A DNA stretch of 64,000 nt from positions 1-64,000 of the forward strand of contig NZ_JAPUVR010000105.1 in assembly GCF_029255125.1 (NCBI RefSeq), given 5' to 3'. The position numbers and the translations under genes are program-made. This DNA comes from Accumulibacter sp. GTDB taxonomy: Bacteria > Pseudomonadota > Gammaproteobacteria > Burkholderiales > Rhodocyclaceae. The notes under the pieces were generated by a model, which made no database searches, was not told where the DNA came from, and saw nothing but the letters and a program-made list of their open reading frames with translations. This document shows, one piece after another, positions 31,451-41,099 of the stretch. How positions within the stretch are numbered: the first letter of the stretch is position 1; every line of letters begins with the position of its first letter.

Positions 31451-33568
31451 GTGATGGACGGAAAATTGATGCTCATCCATGCGTGGAGCTACGGACTGGC
31501 GTCGGCAGCGGCGGCTTTCCTGACGCTCTACCTTGCCTCCACCTGGCGCGCCGGGCGGCGCAGCCGGACGATGTTTGTCGCCGTCGCTATCTCCACCGTC
31601 TGGGCCGTACTCGGATTGGCGTTCTCGCTGACCGGCCAGATGCTTTTCCTGGCCGGCCATGTCCTGATCGATCCGTTCCGTTTCGCCGGCTGGTACGCCT
31701 TCCTCCTCTTGCTGATCACCCCCGAAACGGCCGAGGAGCGGCGCTTTCCCGAGCGTTTCGCCTGGCTGCGCGGGCTCGCGCTGCTGCTCTTCGCGGTCGG
31801 TGTCGGTGGGCAGGCGCTCTATCTGTTCAGCGTCAGCCTGTTTGTCCCGGCACAACGCCTCGTTCTCTTTTCGTCACTGGCGATGAGCGTTTTCGGGCTC
31901 GTTCTCATCGAACAGCTCTTCCGCAACGTCGCACCGGAGTCGCGCTGGAGCATCAAACCCTTGTGCATCGGACTCGGGGCAGTTTTCGCGTTCGACCTCT
32001 ACCTCTACTCGGATGCGCTGCTGTTCAATCGGATAGACCCGGACGCCGCCAGTGCGCGCGGGTTTGCTCACGCGCTCGGCTTGTCGGTCGCAGTCCTCTC
32101 GGCAACCCGCAGCCACTCGTGGAAGAGAAAACTGGTCATGTCGCGCCGCGCCGCGCTGCAGTCGGCAACCCTGGTCATCGTCGGTCTCTACCTGCTTTTC
32201 ATGGCGTCGGCGGGCTACTATGTTCGCCTCTTCGGCGGCGAATGGGGACGCGCCCTGCAAGCAGCGTTCGTCTTTGCTGCGCTGCTCATTCTCGCTGCCC
32301 TCACCGTCTCAGGCTCGATGCGCGCTACGCTGAAGGTTCTGGTGGGCAAGCACTTCTTTTCCTACCGCTACGACTACCGGGAAGAGTGGCTTCGCTTCAC
32401 CCAGACGCTGTCGATTCAAGGTGGGTTTACCGGTCTCGGGCAGCATGTCGTGCGCGGCCTCGCCGACATGGTCGAGAGCCCTGGCGGAGCGCTCTGGCTA
32501 CAGGATCCAAACGAGCGCTTCTTCGCCCAGACCGCCTGCTGGAACGTCCCCAACCTTTCGGCAACCGAGGATCAGGGCGGCCCCCTATGCCGCTTTCTGG
32601 TCGAAAGCGGCTGGGTCATCAACATGGAGGAGTATCGCTCGCTACCGCGCCGCTACGACGGCTTGGCACTTCCGTCATGGTTGGTCGAAATGCCCGACGC
32701 CTGGCTGATCGTCCCCTTGACCGCAGGCGTCGATCTGATCGGATTCGTTGTCCTGACTACCGCCCGGACGCGGATTGACGTGAATTGGGAGGTGAACGAT
32801 CTGCTGAAGACCGCCGGCAGACAGGCTGGCGCTTTTCTCGGCCAGATGCAGGCGAGCGAAGCGCTCCTTGAAGCACGCAAGTTCGATTCCTTCAACCGGA
32901 TGTCGGCATTCGTGGTACACGATCTCAAGAACGTCGTCGCACAGTTGTCGCTGATGCTCAAGAATGCCGAGCGCCATCGGGGTAACCCCGAGTTTCAGGA
33001 GGACATGCTGATGACCGTACAGCACTCGGTCGAGCGCATGCGGCAGTTGATGATGCAGTTGCGCCAGGAAGCAACGCCGCTCGACGGACCGCGCGGAGTC
33101 GATCTGGCCGATGTCGTGCGGCGTGTCCAGGCTGCCAAGGCGGGCCAGGGTCGGACTGTCGACCTGACCATCGAGGATCGCCCGATCGCGCGCGGGCACG
33201 AGGATCGGATTGAACGCGTCATCGGCCACCTGGTGCAGAACGCCCTGGACGCGACCGACGCAGGCGGCGGCCAGGTGTGGGTCCGATTGGCCCGCGAGGG
33301 AGCGCACGCGCTCGTCGAGGTCGGCGACACCGGCCATGGAATGAGCCCGGACTTCGTCCGCGAGCGTCTGTTCAAGCCGTTCCAGACGACCAAGCCGACG
33401 GGCATGGGGATCGGTGCCTACGAGAGTTTCCAGTACGTTCATGAACTCGGGGGCAAACTCACTGTAGACAGTGCGGTCAACGTAGGTACTCAGGTGGATC
33501 TTCTCCTGCCCCTGGTCGACACCGACGAGCAGGTCCAGTCACAAGCGTCATCGAGAGACCACGCATGA
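31451..33568 (+). CDS. prsK: PEP-CTERM system histidine kinase PrsK
   Basis: The 705-residue sensor kinase has about eight N-terminal transmembrane helices, a GAF-like middle region (about residues 310-460), the phospho-acceptor His490 in FVVHDLKN, and a HATPase_c domain (HLVQNALDA, VGDTGHGMS, TTKPTGMGIGAYES). The kinase core and gene order prsK-prsR-prsT define the exosortase-associated system. GGAGG at 31436-31440 supports the start; GTG 31451 and ATG 31454 are both possible and differ by one residue. The stop overlaps the prsR start by ATGA, so sensor and regulator are coupled. Confidence 0.93.
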   Translation: MMDGKLMLIHAWSYGLASAAAAFLTLYLASTWRAGRRSRTMFVAVAISTVWAVLGLAFSLTGQMLFLAGHVLIDPFRFAGWYAFLLLLITPETAEERRFPERFAWLRGLALLLFAVGVGGQALYLFSVSLFVPAQRLVLFSSLAMSVFGLVLIEQLFRNVAPESRWSIKPLCIGLGAVFAFDLYLYSDALLFNRIDPDAASARGFAHALGLSVAVLSATRSHSWKRKLVMSRRAALQSATLVIVGLYLLFMASAGYYVRLFGGEWGRALQAAFVFAALLILAALTVSGSMRATLKVLVGKHFFSYRYDYREEWLRFTQTLSIQGGFTGLGQHVVRGLADMVESPGGALWLQDPNERFFAQTACWNVPNLSATEDQGGPLCRFLVESGWVINMEEYRSLPRRYDGLALPSWLVEMPDAWLIVPLTAGVDLIGFVVLTTARTRIDVNWEVNDLLKTAGRQAGAFLGQMQASEALLEARKFDSFNRMSAFVVHDLKNVVAQLSLMLKNAERHRGNPEFQEDMLMTVQHSVERMRQLMMQLRQEATPLDGPRGVDLADVVRRVQAAKAGQGRTVDLTIEDRPIARGHEDRIERVIGHLVQNALDATDAGGGQVWVRLAREGAHALVEVGDTGHGMSPDFVRERLFKPFQTTKPTGMGIGAYESFQYVHELGGKLTVDSAVNVGTQVDLLLPLVDTDEQVQSQASSRDHA

Positions 33569-34923
33569 GCGCCGAGAAGCAACCCTATCTACTGATCGTC
33601 GAAGATGATCGGGCCCTGCAGAAACAGCTTCGCTGGGCCTTCGACCAGTATGAGACGATAACCGCTGACGATCGTGAGAGTGCGCTCGTCCAGATGCGCC
33701 GTTACCAACCGCCGGTGATCACGATGGACCTCGGGCTCCCGCCGGACCCGGATTCGGTTTCCGAGGGATTCAAACTGCTTGACGAGATCCTCAGTACGGC
33801 GCCCGATACCAAGATCATCGTACTTACCGGGCAGAACGATCGCGCGAACGCCTTGCGCGCCGTTGCCCTGGGCGCCTATGACTTTTTCGCCAAGCCCTTT
33901 GAAGTCGAAATGCTCGGCCTGACGCTGCAACGCGCCTACCGCCTGCACGAGTTGCAGCAGGAACTCAGGCGATTGCAGGCGATGCAGCAGCCCGACTTCC
34001 TGTCCGGCCTGATCACCCGCGACCCGGACTTGTTGCGCGTTTGTCGAACCATCGAGCGAGTCGCCGTCACCGACGCAACCGTGTTGCTGCTTGGCGAAAG
34101 CGGCACGGGCAAGGAACTCCTGGCGCGCGGTGTGCATGACTTGTCACCACGCAGCCGCGAGCGATTCATCGCGATAAATTGTGCGGCGATCCCCGACAAC
34201 CTCCTGGAAAGTGAGCTTTTCGGCTACGAGAGAGGCGCTTTCACCGGTGCCGCGAAAACGACCATCGGCAAGATCGAGACGGCCAACAAGGGAACCTTGA
34301 TGCTCGACGAGATCGGCGACTTGCCCCACGCTCTGCAGGCGAAGCTGTTGCGCTTCCTGCAGGAGCGCGTCATCGAAAGGATCGGAGGGCGGCAGGAGAT
34401 TCCGGTGAACGTCCGCATCGTCTGCGCGACGCACCAGGATCTGAAATCGCTGATCAACGACGGCCGCTTCCGCGAGGACCTGTACTACCGGCTGGCGGAA
34501 ATCGTTGTTACCATTCCGCCTCTGCGTGCGCGGTCAGGCGACGCAGTTTTGCTGGCACACGCGTTTGTCCGTCGTTTCGCCGAGGAGCAGAACCGCGGCG
34601 GGCTTTCCCTGCGCGAGGACGCGCTGCATGCGATCGAGGCGCACAAATGGCCAGGAAATGTGCGCGAGCTGGAAAACTGCATCAAACGCGCCGTGATCAT
34701 GGCCGATGGCAACCAGATTACGGCGGCCGATCTGGGTTTGGCCAGCGGGCCGGGAAACGAAAAGGCCGTACTCGATCTGCGCCATGCGCGCGACGACGCC
34801 GAGCGCCGGGTGATCATCACCGCGCTGGCGCGCGCAGACGGCAATGTCGTAAAAGCGGCAGAACTGCTTGGCGTCAGCCGGCCGACGCTCTACGACATGA
34901 TGCATCGATTTGGTTTGAAGTGA
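33565..34923 (+). CDS. prsR: PEP-CTERM system sigma-54-dependent response regulator PrsR
   Basis: The 452-residue regulator has three parts. A receiver domain carries phospho-acceptor Asp55 (TMDLGLP). A sigma-54 AAA+ domain carries Walker A GESGTGKE (from residue 177), the sigma-54 contact loop GAFTGA (from residue 224) and LDEIGDLP. A C-terminal Fis-type helix-turn-helix reads NVVKAAELLGVSRPTLYDMM. It should be phosphorylated by PrsK and activate RpoN promoters. A matching -24/-12 element precedes the PEP-CTERM gene at 23069 in this window. PrsK/PrsR with RpoN controls floc-related PEP-CTERM genes in other betaproteobacteria. Confidence 0.94.
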   Translation: MSAEKQPYLLIVEDDRALQKQLRWAFDQYETITADDRESALVQMRRYQPPVITMDLGLPPDPDSVSEGFKLLDEILSTAPDTKIIVLTGQNDRANALRAVALGAYDFFAKPFEVEMLGLTLQRAYRLHELQQELRRLQAMQQPDFLSGLITRDPDLLRVCRTIERVAVTDATVLLLGESGTGKELLARGVHDLSPRSRERFIAINCAAIPDNLLESELFGYERGAFTGAAKTTIGKIETANKGTLMLDEIGDLPHALQAKLLRFLQERVIERIGGRQEIPVNVRIVCATHQDLKSLINDGRFREDLYYRLAEIVVTIPPLRARSGDAVLLAHAFVRRFAEEQNRGGLSLREDALHAIEAHKWPGNVRELENCIKRAVIMADGNQITAADLGLASGPGNEKAVLDLRHARDDAERRVIITALARADGNVVKAAELLGVSRPTLYDMMHRFGLK

Positions 34924-34960
34924 CTTTTCTCTCGAAGTTGATTCTCTGGCTGGAGGCCTG

Positions 34961-37747
34961 ATGAATACTCGTAACTCGCTGCGTGCGTTGCGCCACACTG
35001 GCGTTTCGGCAATTCTGGCGGCGCTTCTCGTGGCGGGGTGCGGCAGCAATAGCCCGGATAGCGTAATGGCGTCGGCCAAGGACTACTTGGCGAAGAACGA
35101 TCCGAAGGGCGCCGTCATCCAGTTGAAGAATGCCTTGCAGAAGAACCCGGATCTAGCCGAAGCGCGTTTCCTGCTCGGCAAGGCGTTGCTCGATACCGGC
35201 GATCCGACGGGTGCCGAAGTCGAATTGCGCAAGGCGGAAAACCTCGGCCATCCGGCCGAACAGGTGGTTCCGCTGCTGGCGCGCACCTTGCTGGCCCTCG
35301 GTCAGGCCGAGAAGGTGAGCAAGGATCTGAGCAAGACGGAACTGACCACGCCGGCGGCCAAGGCCGACCTGCAGGCGTCGATCGGTCAGGCGTACATGAT
35401 GCAGGGCAAGCTCGAACTGGCTGAGGCCGCATTCACTGCTGCCCTTGCCGCGCAACCCGACTATCCGCCTGCCGTACTCGGTGAGGCAAGACTGAAGGCC
35501 AGCCGCAACGACTTTCAGGGAGCGCTCGTACTCCTTGAATCGGCCCTGGAAAAGTCGCCAAAACTCTACGAAGCGTGGCTGCTCAAGGGCGAGTTGCTGA
35601 ACGTGCAGGGGAATCCGGAGGGAGCCCTGCAAGCCTTCCGGAAGGCTGTCGAAGCGAAGCCCGACCATCTCGCGGCACATTCGAGGATCGTCGGGCAGCT
35701 CCTGTCTACCGGCAACATCGAGGACGCCAACAAGCAGGTCGAAGCAATGAAGCAGGTGGCCCCCAACCACCCGCGAACGCTTTACCAGAGCGCCCTCCTG
35801 GCCTACCAGAAAAAGGATTTGCCAAAGGCGCGCGAGACCATACAGATGATGCTCAGGCTGGTTCCCGAAAGCCCGCTTGGGCTGCAACTCGCCGGCGCCA
35901 TCGAGTACGAGCTGAAGGCCTATCCGCAAGCGGAAGCCTATCTGGTGAAAGCGGTGTCCAAGACGCCCGAGCTTGGCATTGCGCGCCGCTTGCTGATTGG
36001 TAACTACCTGCGGGCCGGCCAACCGATGAAGGCGCAAGCCGTGCTCGAACCCGTGCTCGACAAGATCGACAAGGATTCCAACATGCTCGCCCTGGCCGGG
36101 CAGGTATTCATGCAGACCGGGCAGGTCGAGAAAGCGGGCACCTACTTCGCCAAAGCTGCTGCGCTCGATCCGAAAAATGCTGGCAAACGGACCTCATTAG
36201 CCCTGGTCAACCTGGCACGAGGTGATTCCGAAGGTGCCTTCCGTGACCTCGAAGAGGTCGCCGCAACAGACACCGGGAGCCGTGCCGACCTGGCCCTGAT
36301 CGCCGCCCACATCCAGCGCCGTGAGTTCGACGCAGCCCTCAAGGCGATTGCGGCGCTCGAGAAGAAGCAGCCCAATCAACCGCTGCCGCACAATCTGCGC
36401 GGCGCAGCGCTGCTCGGCAAGCGCGACATCGCTGGCGCGCGCAAGAGCTTCGAGCAGGCTCTGACGATCGATCCGGCGCACTACCCGGCGGCGGCCAACC
36501 TGGCGAAGCTCGACCTCAGTGAGAAGAACCCCGAAGCGGCCCGCAAGCGTTTTGAATCTGTGCTCGCCAAGGACCCGAAAAACCTGTCGGCCCACCTGGC
36601 ACTGGCCCAGATGGCCGCCAACGCAGGCGGCAGCACCGAAGACGTGGCGGCCCTGATCCGCAAGGCGATCGCCGCCAATCCGACGGATACGACAGCCCGC
36701 CAGGCGCTGATTGCGCACTACCTGTCGCGCAAGGAGATGAAGAGTGCGCTGTCGGCTGCTCAGGATGCGATCGCGGCTATCCCGGACAAGCCGGAACTCC
36801 TCGACATGGCGGCTCGTGCGCAACAAGCGGCTGGCGATCACAATCAGGCGTTGGCAACCCTGGGCAAGCTGGCTGCGATCAATGCCGACTCCCCCGTCCC
36901 CTACCTGCGGATGGCTGAGGTCGAAATGGCGACAAAGAACAAGGACGCCGCCGAGCAGAGCTTGCATAAGGCGCTCAAGATCAAGCCTGACTCGCTGGAA
37001 GCGCAGCGCGGACTGATGATGCTCGAGATCTCCCGCAACCGCACCAAGGAGGCTTTGGCGATCGCCCACGAGGTCCAGCGCCAAAGGCCCAAGGAGGCGA
37101 TCGGCTACCGTTTCGAGGGTGATGCTCAGGCAACGAAGAAGGCGTGGCCGGAAGCCATCGCCGCGTATACCAAAGGTCTCAAAGCCGTTCCCGATTCGAC
37201 TGAGCTGGCGGTCAGGCTGCACGCCGCCCAGCGCTCCGCCAACAGCCCGGCAGCAGCCGACAAACTGGCCGAAGCATGGCTGAAGGAGCATCCCAAGGAT
37301 GCCAGCTACAGGCTCTACCTGGCCGAGGACGCCGGCCTGCGCAAGGACTACGCAAGCGCCGCGAGGTACTACCGCAACGTGCTTGAACTGCAGCCCAACA
37401 CGCCAGCCGTCCTCAACAACCTGGCCTGGGCAAGTGGCCAGATCAAGGATCCGAAGGCGCTCGAATACGCCGAAAAGGCTAACAAGCTCGCCCCCGACCA
37501 GCCTGCCCTGATGGACACGCTGGCGGTTCTCCTGACCGACAAGGGGGAGACTACGCGCGCCATCGAGCTATTCAAGAAGGCACTCGAGAAGACGCCTGAG
37601 GCCCAGCAGATTCGTCTGAACTACGCCAGAGCCCTGCTCAAGGCGGGCCAGAAGAACGCAGCCAAGAGCGAACTCGACCAGCTGGCCAGACTCGGCGACA
37701 AATTCCCGCAACAGGCCGAGGTCAATCAGCTCATGCAAGGGCTGTAG
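34961..37747 (+). CDS. prsT: PEP-CTERM system TPR-repeat lipoprotein PrsT
   Basis: The 928-residue lipoprotein has a lipobox LLVAGC with the lipidated Cys27, followed by TPR helices along nearly its whole length. Repeated A..Y..L.P patterns such as AVLNNLAWASGQIKDPKALEYAEKANKL are visible near the C-terminus. Length and position directly after prsR match PrsT. TPR lipoproteins of this type are thought to scaffold polysaccharide export across the periplasm; the exact role is unknown. It is 37 nt downstream of prsR and likely in the same transcript. Confidence 0.92.
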   Translation: MNTRNSLRALRHTGVSAILAALLVAGCGSNSPDSVMASAKDYLAKNDPKGAVIQLKNALQKNPDLAEARFLLGKALLDTGDPTGAEVELRKAENLGHPAEQVVPLLARTLLALGQAEKVSKDLSKTELTTPAAKADLQASIGQAYMMQGKLELAEAAFTAALAAQPDYPPAVLGEARLKASRNDFQGALVLLESALEKSPKLYEAWLLKGELLNVQGNPEGALQAFRKAVEAKPDHLAAHSRIVGQLLSTGNIEDANKQVEAMKQVAPNHPRTLYQSALLAYQKKDLPKARETIQMMLRLVPESPLGLQLAGAIEYELKAYPQAEAYLVKAVSKTPELGIARRLLIGNYLRAGQPMKAQAVLEPVLDKIDKDSNMLALAGQVFMQTGQVEKAGTYFAKAAALDPKNAGKRTSLALVNLARGDSEGAFRDLEEVAATDTGSRADLALIAAHIQRREFDAALKAIAALEKKQPNQPLPHNLRGAALLGKRDIAGARKSFEQALTIDPAHYPAAANLAKLDLSEKNPEAARKRFESVLAKDPKNLSAHLALAQMAANAGGSTEDVAALIRKAIAANPTDTTARQALIAHYLSRKEMKSALSAAQDAIAAIPDKPELLDMAARAQQAAGDHNQALATLGKLAAINADSPVPYLRMAEVEMATKNKDAAEQSLHKALKIKPDSLEAQRGLMMLEISRNRTKEALAIAHEVQRQRPKEAIGYRFEGDAQATKKAWPEAIAAYTKGLKAVPDSTELAVRLHAAQRSANSPAAADKLAEAWLKEHPKDASYRLYLAEDAGLRKDYASAARYYRNVLELQPNTPAVLNNLAWASGQIKDPKALEYAEKANKLAPDQPALMDTLAVLLTDKGETTRAIELFKKALEKTPEAQQIRLNYARALLKAGQKNAAKSELDQLARLGDKFPQQAEVNQLMQGL

Positions 37748-37818
37748 GCCGCCAAGGCTCTACGCACCTCGAAACGGCGCCACCCAAGAAACATAAGATA
37801 TTGAAAGGTAGATGATTT

Positions 37819-39099
37819 ATGACGATAGTCGCGGTAGTGGGTCTAGGTTACGTGGGATTGCCACTGGCTGTCGAGTTCGGCAAGACGCGCCGAACGATCG
37901 GTTTTGATCTGTCGGAAAGCAAGATTGCCTGCTACCGTCGTAAAGTCGATCCGACCGGCGAAGTCAGCAGTGACGACCTCGCCGCGGCGACCTATCTTGA
38001 GGTAGGCACCGACCCGCAGGCGCTGGCGGAAGCCGATTTCGTCATCGTCGCCGTACCGACTCCGGTCGACCAGGCGCACCAACCCGATTTCAGCCCGCTC
38101 GCCGGGTCGTCGGAAGCCGTCGGCAGATACCTCAAGAAGGGAGCGACAATCGTTTTCGAGTCGACCGTCTACCCGGGGGCAACCGAGGAAATCTGCATCC
38201 CGATCATCGAGAAGTTCTCGGGAATGAAATGGAAACAGGATTTCTTCGTCGGCTACTCGCCGGAAAGGATCAACCCGGGCGACAAGGAGCGAACGCTGAC
38301 GAAGATTGTCAAGGTGGTTTCTGGCGACACCCCGGAAACGCTTGAACGAGTCCGCGCCATGTACGCCAGCATTATCAAGGCGGGCGTGTATTCGGCGTCG
38401 AGCATCAAGGTTGCTGAAGCGGCCAAGGTGATCGAGAACACCCAACGCGATCTTAACATTGCGTTGATGAACGAACTGGCCATCATCTTTGATCGCATCG
38501 GCATTGACACGCTGGAGGTGCTGGAAGCCGCCGGCAGCAAGTGGAACTTCCTGCCTTTCCGGCCGGGACTGGTCGGCGGCCATTGCATCGGGGTCGATCC
38601 CTACTATCTGACGCACAAGGCGGAAATGCTGGGTTATCACCCGGAGGTGATCAACGCGGGCCGCCGAATCAACGACGGAATGGGCAAGTTCATTGCCGAG
38701 CGTACCGTCAAGCAGATGATTCGCAACGGCTGGCAGGTCAAGAACGCACCGATCATCGTTCTCGGGCTGACCTTCAAGGAAGACTGCCCCGATCTGCGCA
38801 ATTCACGAGTGATCGACGTGATCCGCGAGTTGGAGTCGTACGGCGCGCGGGTCATCGTGCACGAGCCGGTGGCTGATCGCGACGAGGCGCGCCATGAATA
38901 CGGCGTCGAGCTCGTTGCCTGGGAGCAGTTGCCGCGCGCAGCGGCGATCGTTGCTGCGGTAGCGCATCGCCAGTTCAAGGAGCGCCCGTTGGCTGATTTT
39001 GCCGACAAGCTGCAGGCGAATGGCGTTCTCACCGACGTCAAGAGCATGTTCAATGAAGAGTCGCTGGCCGCGCACGGCATCAGCGTGTGGCGCCTCTAG
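37819..39099 (+). CDS. tviB: Nucleotide-sugar dehydrogenase, TviB/VipA type
   Basis: The 426-residue UDP-sugar 6-dehydrogenase has the N-terminal NAD-binding motif VGLGYVGLPLA, the central helix SSIKVAEAAKVIENTQRDLNIA, and the catalytic Cys256 in GGHCIGVDPYY. Its C-terminal substrate domain includes LGLTFKEDCPDLRNS. The TviB/VipA group oxidises UDP-GlcNAc to the uronic acid for acidic exopolysaccharides. An AAAGG element lies upstream of the ATG. Its position after prsT supports a role in the same polysaccharide pathway. Confidence 0.92.
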   Translation: MTIVAVVGLGYVGLPLAVEFGKTRRTIGFDLSESKIACYRRKVDPTGEVSSDDLAAATYLEVGTDPQALAEADFVIVAVPTPVDQAHQPDFSPLAGSSEAVGRYLKKGATIVFESTVYPGATEEICIPIIEKFSGMKWKQDFFVGYSPERINPGDKERTLTKIVKVVSGDTPETLERVRAMYASIIKAGVYSASSIKVAEAAKVIENTQRDLNIALMNELAIIFDRIGIDTLEVLEAAGSKWNFLPFRPGLVGGHCIGVDPYYLTHKAEMLGYHPEVINAGRRINDGMGKFIAERTVKQMIRNGWQVKNAPIIVLGLTFKEDCPDLRNSRVIDVIRELESYGARVIVHEPVADRDEARHEYGVELVAWEQLPRAAAIVAAVAHRQFKERPLADFADKLQANGVLTDVKSMFNEESLAAHGISVWRL

Positions 39100-39165
39100 G
39101 ACGACGCAAGGCGCACTGCGAACACTTTTTCCGGACACTCTTGTGCTCCCTGCTGATCGGTTCCC

Positions 39166-40080
39166 ATGAAGCTCCCGTTTTCATCCTCTTTGCCAGCCCG
39201 CCGCGCCGTTCTCGTTGGCAGCCTCCTGCTTGCCGCAGCGCTACCGCTGGCCGCCGCCGACAACGTGCGCACAGAAGCCGACGCCGAGCGCCTCGCCGCC
39301 CTGCGCAAGGAGGCGCTGAGCTACGAGCACGGAGAAGGCGTGCCCAAGGACTACGCGCGAGCAGCCAAGCTGTATTGCGATGGCGCCCGCCTGGGCGACG
39401 CCGAAGCGCAGTTCAATCTTGGTTGGATGTACGCCAACGGGCGCGGCGTGGAACGTGATGATGCACGTGCCGCGTACTTCTTTGCCCTTGCCGCAAAGCA
39501 GGGACACCCACACGCAGCACGCATGAGCCGTTTCGTCGGCAGCCCGACAACCACCACACCGGAGTGCATGCGACCACCGGAGATGCCCGAGATCCCGGCC
39601 GAACCGGTGCTGCCTACCAGTGAGGCACAGAAGAAGGTGATCGGTCTGGTCAACCAGTTGGCGCCGGAATACGGCGTCAGCCCACGTCTCGCTTTGGCGG
39701 TGATTCAGACTGAATCAAACTTCAATTCCCAGGCCTTGTCGAATAAGAATGCACAGGGTCTGATGCAGCTGATTCCCGATACCTCGGCGCGTTTCAACGT
39801 GAAAAAGCCTTTCGACCCCGAGCAGAATCTGCGTGGCGGACTGGCCTACCTGCGTTGGCTTCTGGCCTATTTCGAAGGCGATGTCAGCCTGGTGGCCGCC
39901 GCCTACAATGCCGGCGAGGGCGCCGTAAACCGCTATCGCGGCGTACCTCCGTATGCCGAGACGCGTGGCTACGTCAAGCGGATCATCAGCCTTTTCCGAC
40001 GCGACGACCATCCCTACGACGCTCGGGTAACCAACCCCTCACCCGAGTTGCCGCGCATCCGTTTGCTGAAAGGATCCTAG
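39166..40080 (+). CDS. Lytic transglycosylase with Sel1 repeats (SLT domain)
   Basis: The 304-residue exported protein has a signal peptide ending near AALPLAAA, two Sel1/TPR-like repeats (YEHGEGVPKDYARAAKLY; WMYANGRGVERDDARAAYF), a Pro-rich linker and a C-terminal SLT domain. The catalytic Glu183 is in VIQTESNF, followed by GLMQLIP and AAYNAGEGAV. It should cleave the MurNAc-GlcNAc bond of peptidoglycan in the periplasm. It may open the wall for the neighbouring export machinery, but that link is only positional. Confidence 0.9.
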   Translation: MKLPFSSSLPARRAVLVGSLLLAAALPLAAADNVRTEADAERLAALRKEALSYEHGEGVPKDYARAAKLYCDGARLGDAEAQFNLGWMYANGRGVERDDARAAYFFALAAKQGHPHAARMSRFVGSPTTTTPECMRPPEMPEIPAEPVLPTSEAQKKVIGLVNQLAPEYGVSPRLALAVIQTESNFNSQALSNKNAQGLMQLIPDTSARFNVKKPFDPEQNLRGGLAYLRWLLAYFEGDVSLVAAAYNAGEGAVNRYRGVPPYAETRGYVKRIISLFRRDDHPYDARVTNPSPELPRIRLLKGS

Positions 40081-40115
40081 GCATCCAAACAGCGACGCAA
40101 GCTCGCCGGTCCGAG

Positions 40116-40907
40116 TTGACCTTCGCGCACCGGCGACAGCAGCGCCGGTTGGGCTTCGTTTGGCTGCTGCTCCTCGCGCTCGCCCGATTGGCCTTCGCCG
40201 ACACCGACCTGCCGCAAATCATCGAACGAACCAAACCCTCGATCGTCGCCATCGGCACCTATCAGGCAACGCGCAGCCCACAGTTTGTCATGCGCGGCAC
40301 GGGCTTCGTCGTCGGCGATGGCAGACACGTTGCAACCAATGCTCACGTCCTGGCCGAACTGACCGATATTGCAGCCGGGCAAATGCTGGTCATCCTCGCA
40401 CAGACTCCGGCGCGCGTAACGCAACAGCGGGCAGCCCGGGTCAGCGTCATCGACCAGGCGCATGACCTGGCCCTCTTGCGGATCGACGGCAGCCCACTAC
40501 CGGCGCTCGAGCTGCACAGCTCGGGCCCGGTGCGGGAAGGACAAGCGGTCGCCTTTACCGGCTTTCCGATCGGCGGAGTGCTCGGCCTGTCGCCAGTGAC
40601 GCATCGCGGCATCATCTCTTCGATCACGCCAATTGCCCTGCCCGGAGCCAACGCCGGGCAACTCAACGCGAAGCTTGTGCGGCAAATCAGGGACGGTAGT
40701 TTCGACATCTATCAGCTTGACGCAACCGCCTACCCAGGGAACAGCGGCGGCCCGCTCTACGAAATGAGCCGCGGCGAGGTCATCGGCATCATCAACATGG
40801 TTTTCGTCAAGGATCGGAAGGAATCGACGCTCAGCAAGCCATCCGGAATTAGCTTTGCCATCCCGGTGCACTTCCTGCGCGAGCTGTTGCGCCAGGTCGC
40901 CAACTGA
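40116..40907 (+). CDS. Trypsin-like periplasmic serine protease (S1C/Deg-like, no PDZ)
   Basis: The chymotrypsin-fold protease has all triad residues: His77 (TNAHVL), Asp117 (HDLALLRID) and Ser210 (GNSGGPLYE). No PDZ domain follows. No ATG lies in a sensible position, so I use TTG at 40116. It gives a basic n-region and hydrophobic core (VWLLLLALARLAFA) as signal peptide and a 263-residue protein. TTG at 40149 is an alternative, and a short overlap with the upstream gene cannot be excluded. The AAAGGA just before the transglycosylase stop hints at translational coupling. Confidence 0.75.
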   Translation: MTFAHRRQQRRLGFVWLLLLALARLAFADTDLPQIIERTKPSIVAIGTYQATRSPQFVMRGTGFVVGDGRHVATNAHVLAELTDIAAGQMLVILAQTPARVTQQRAARVSVIDQAHDLALLRIDGSPLPALELHSSGPVREGQAVAFTGFPIGGVLGLSPVTHRGIISSITPIALPGANAGQLNAKLVRQIRDGSFDIYQLDATAYPGNSGGPLYEMSRGEVIGIINMVFVKDRKESTLSKPSGISFAIPVHFLRELLRQVAN

Positions 40908-41099
40908 GCGATCGCAATCGGGTGGCAGGGCGCGCCGCGGCTTGCCGACAGGCTGGACAAGACGCGCAGAAGAGACGAAAACCCGGCCGACATGGGCGGC
41001 AGCGCGCGCTTCCCTGGCAAGCGACGTGCGCTCCCGTCGAGCGGATAATTTCCCGCCGCTCGCCTTGGCGGTCGGTCGCTGGCGCTCGCATCTGGTAGC

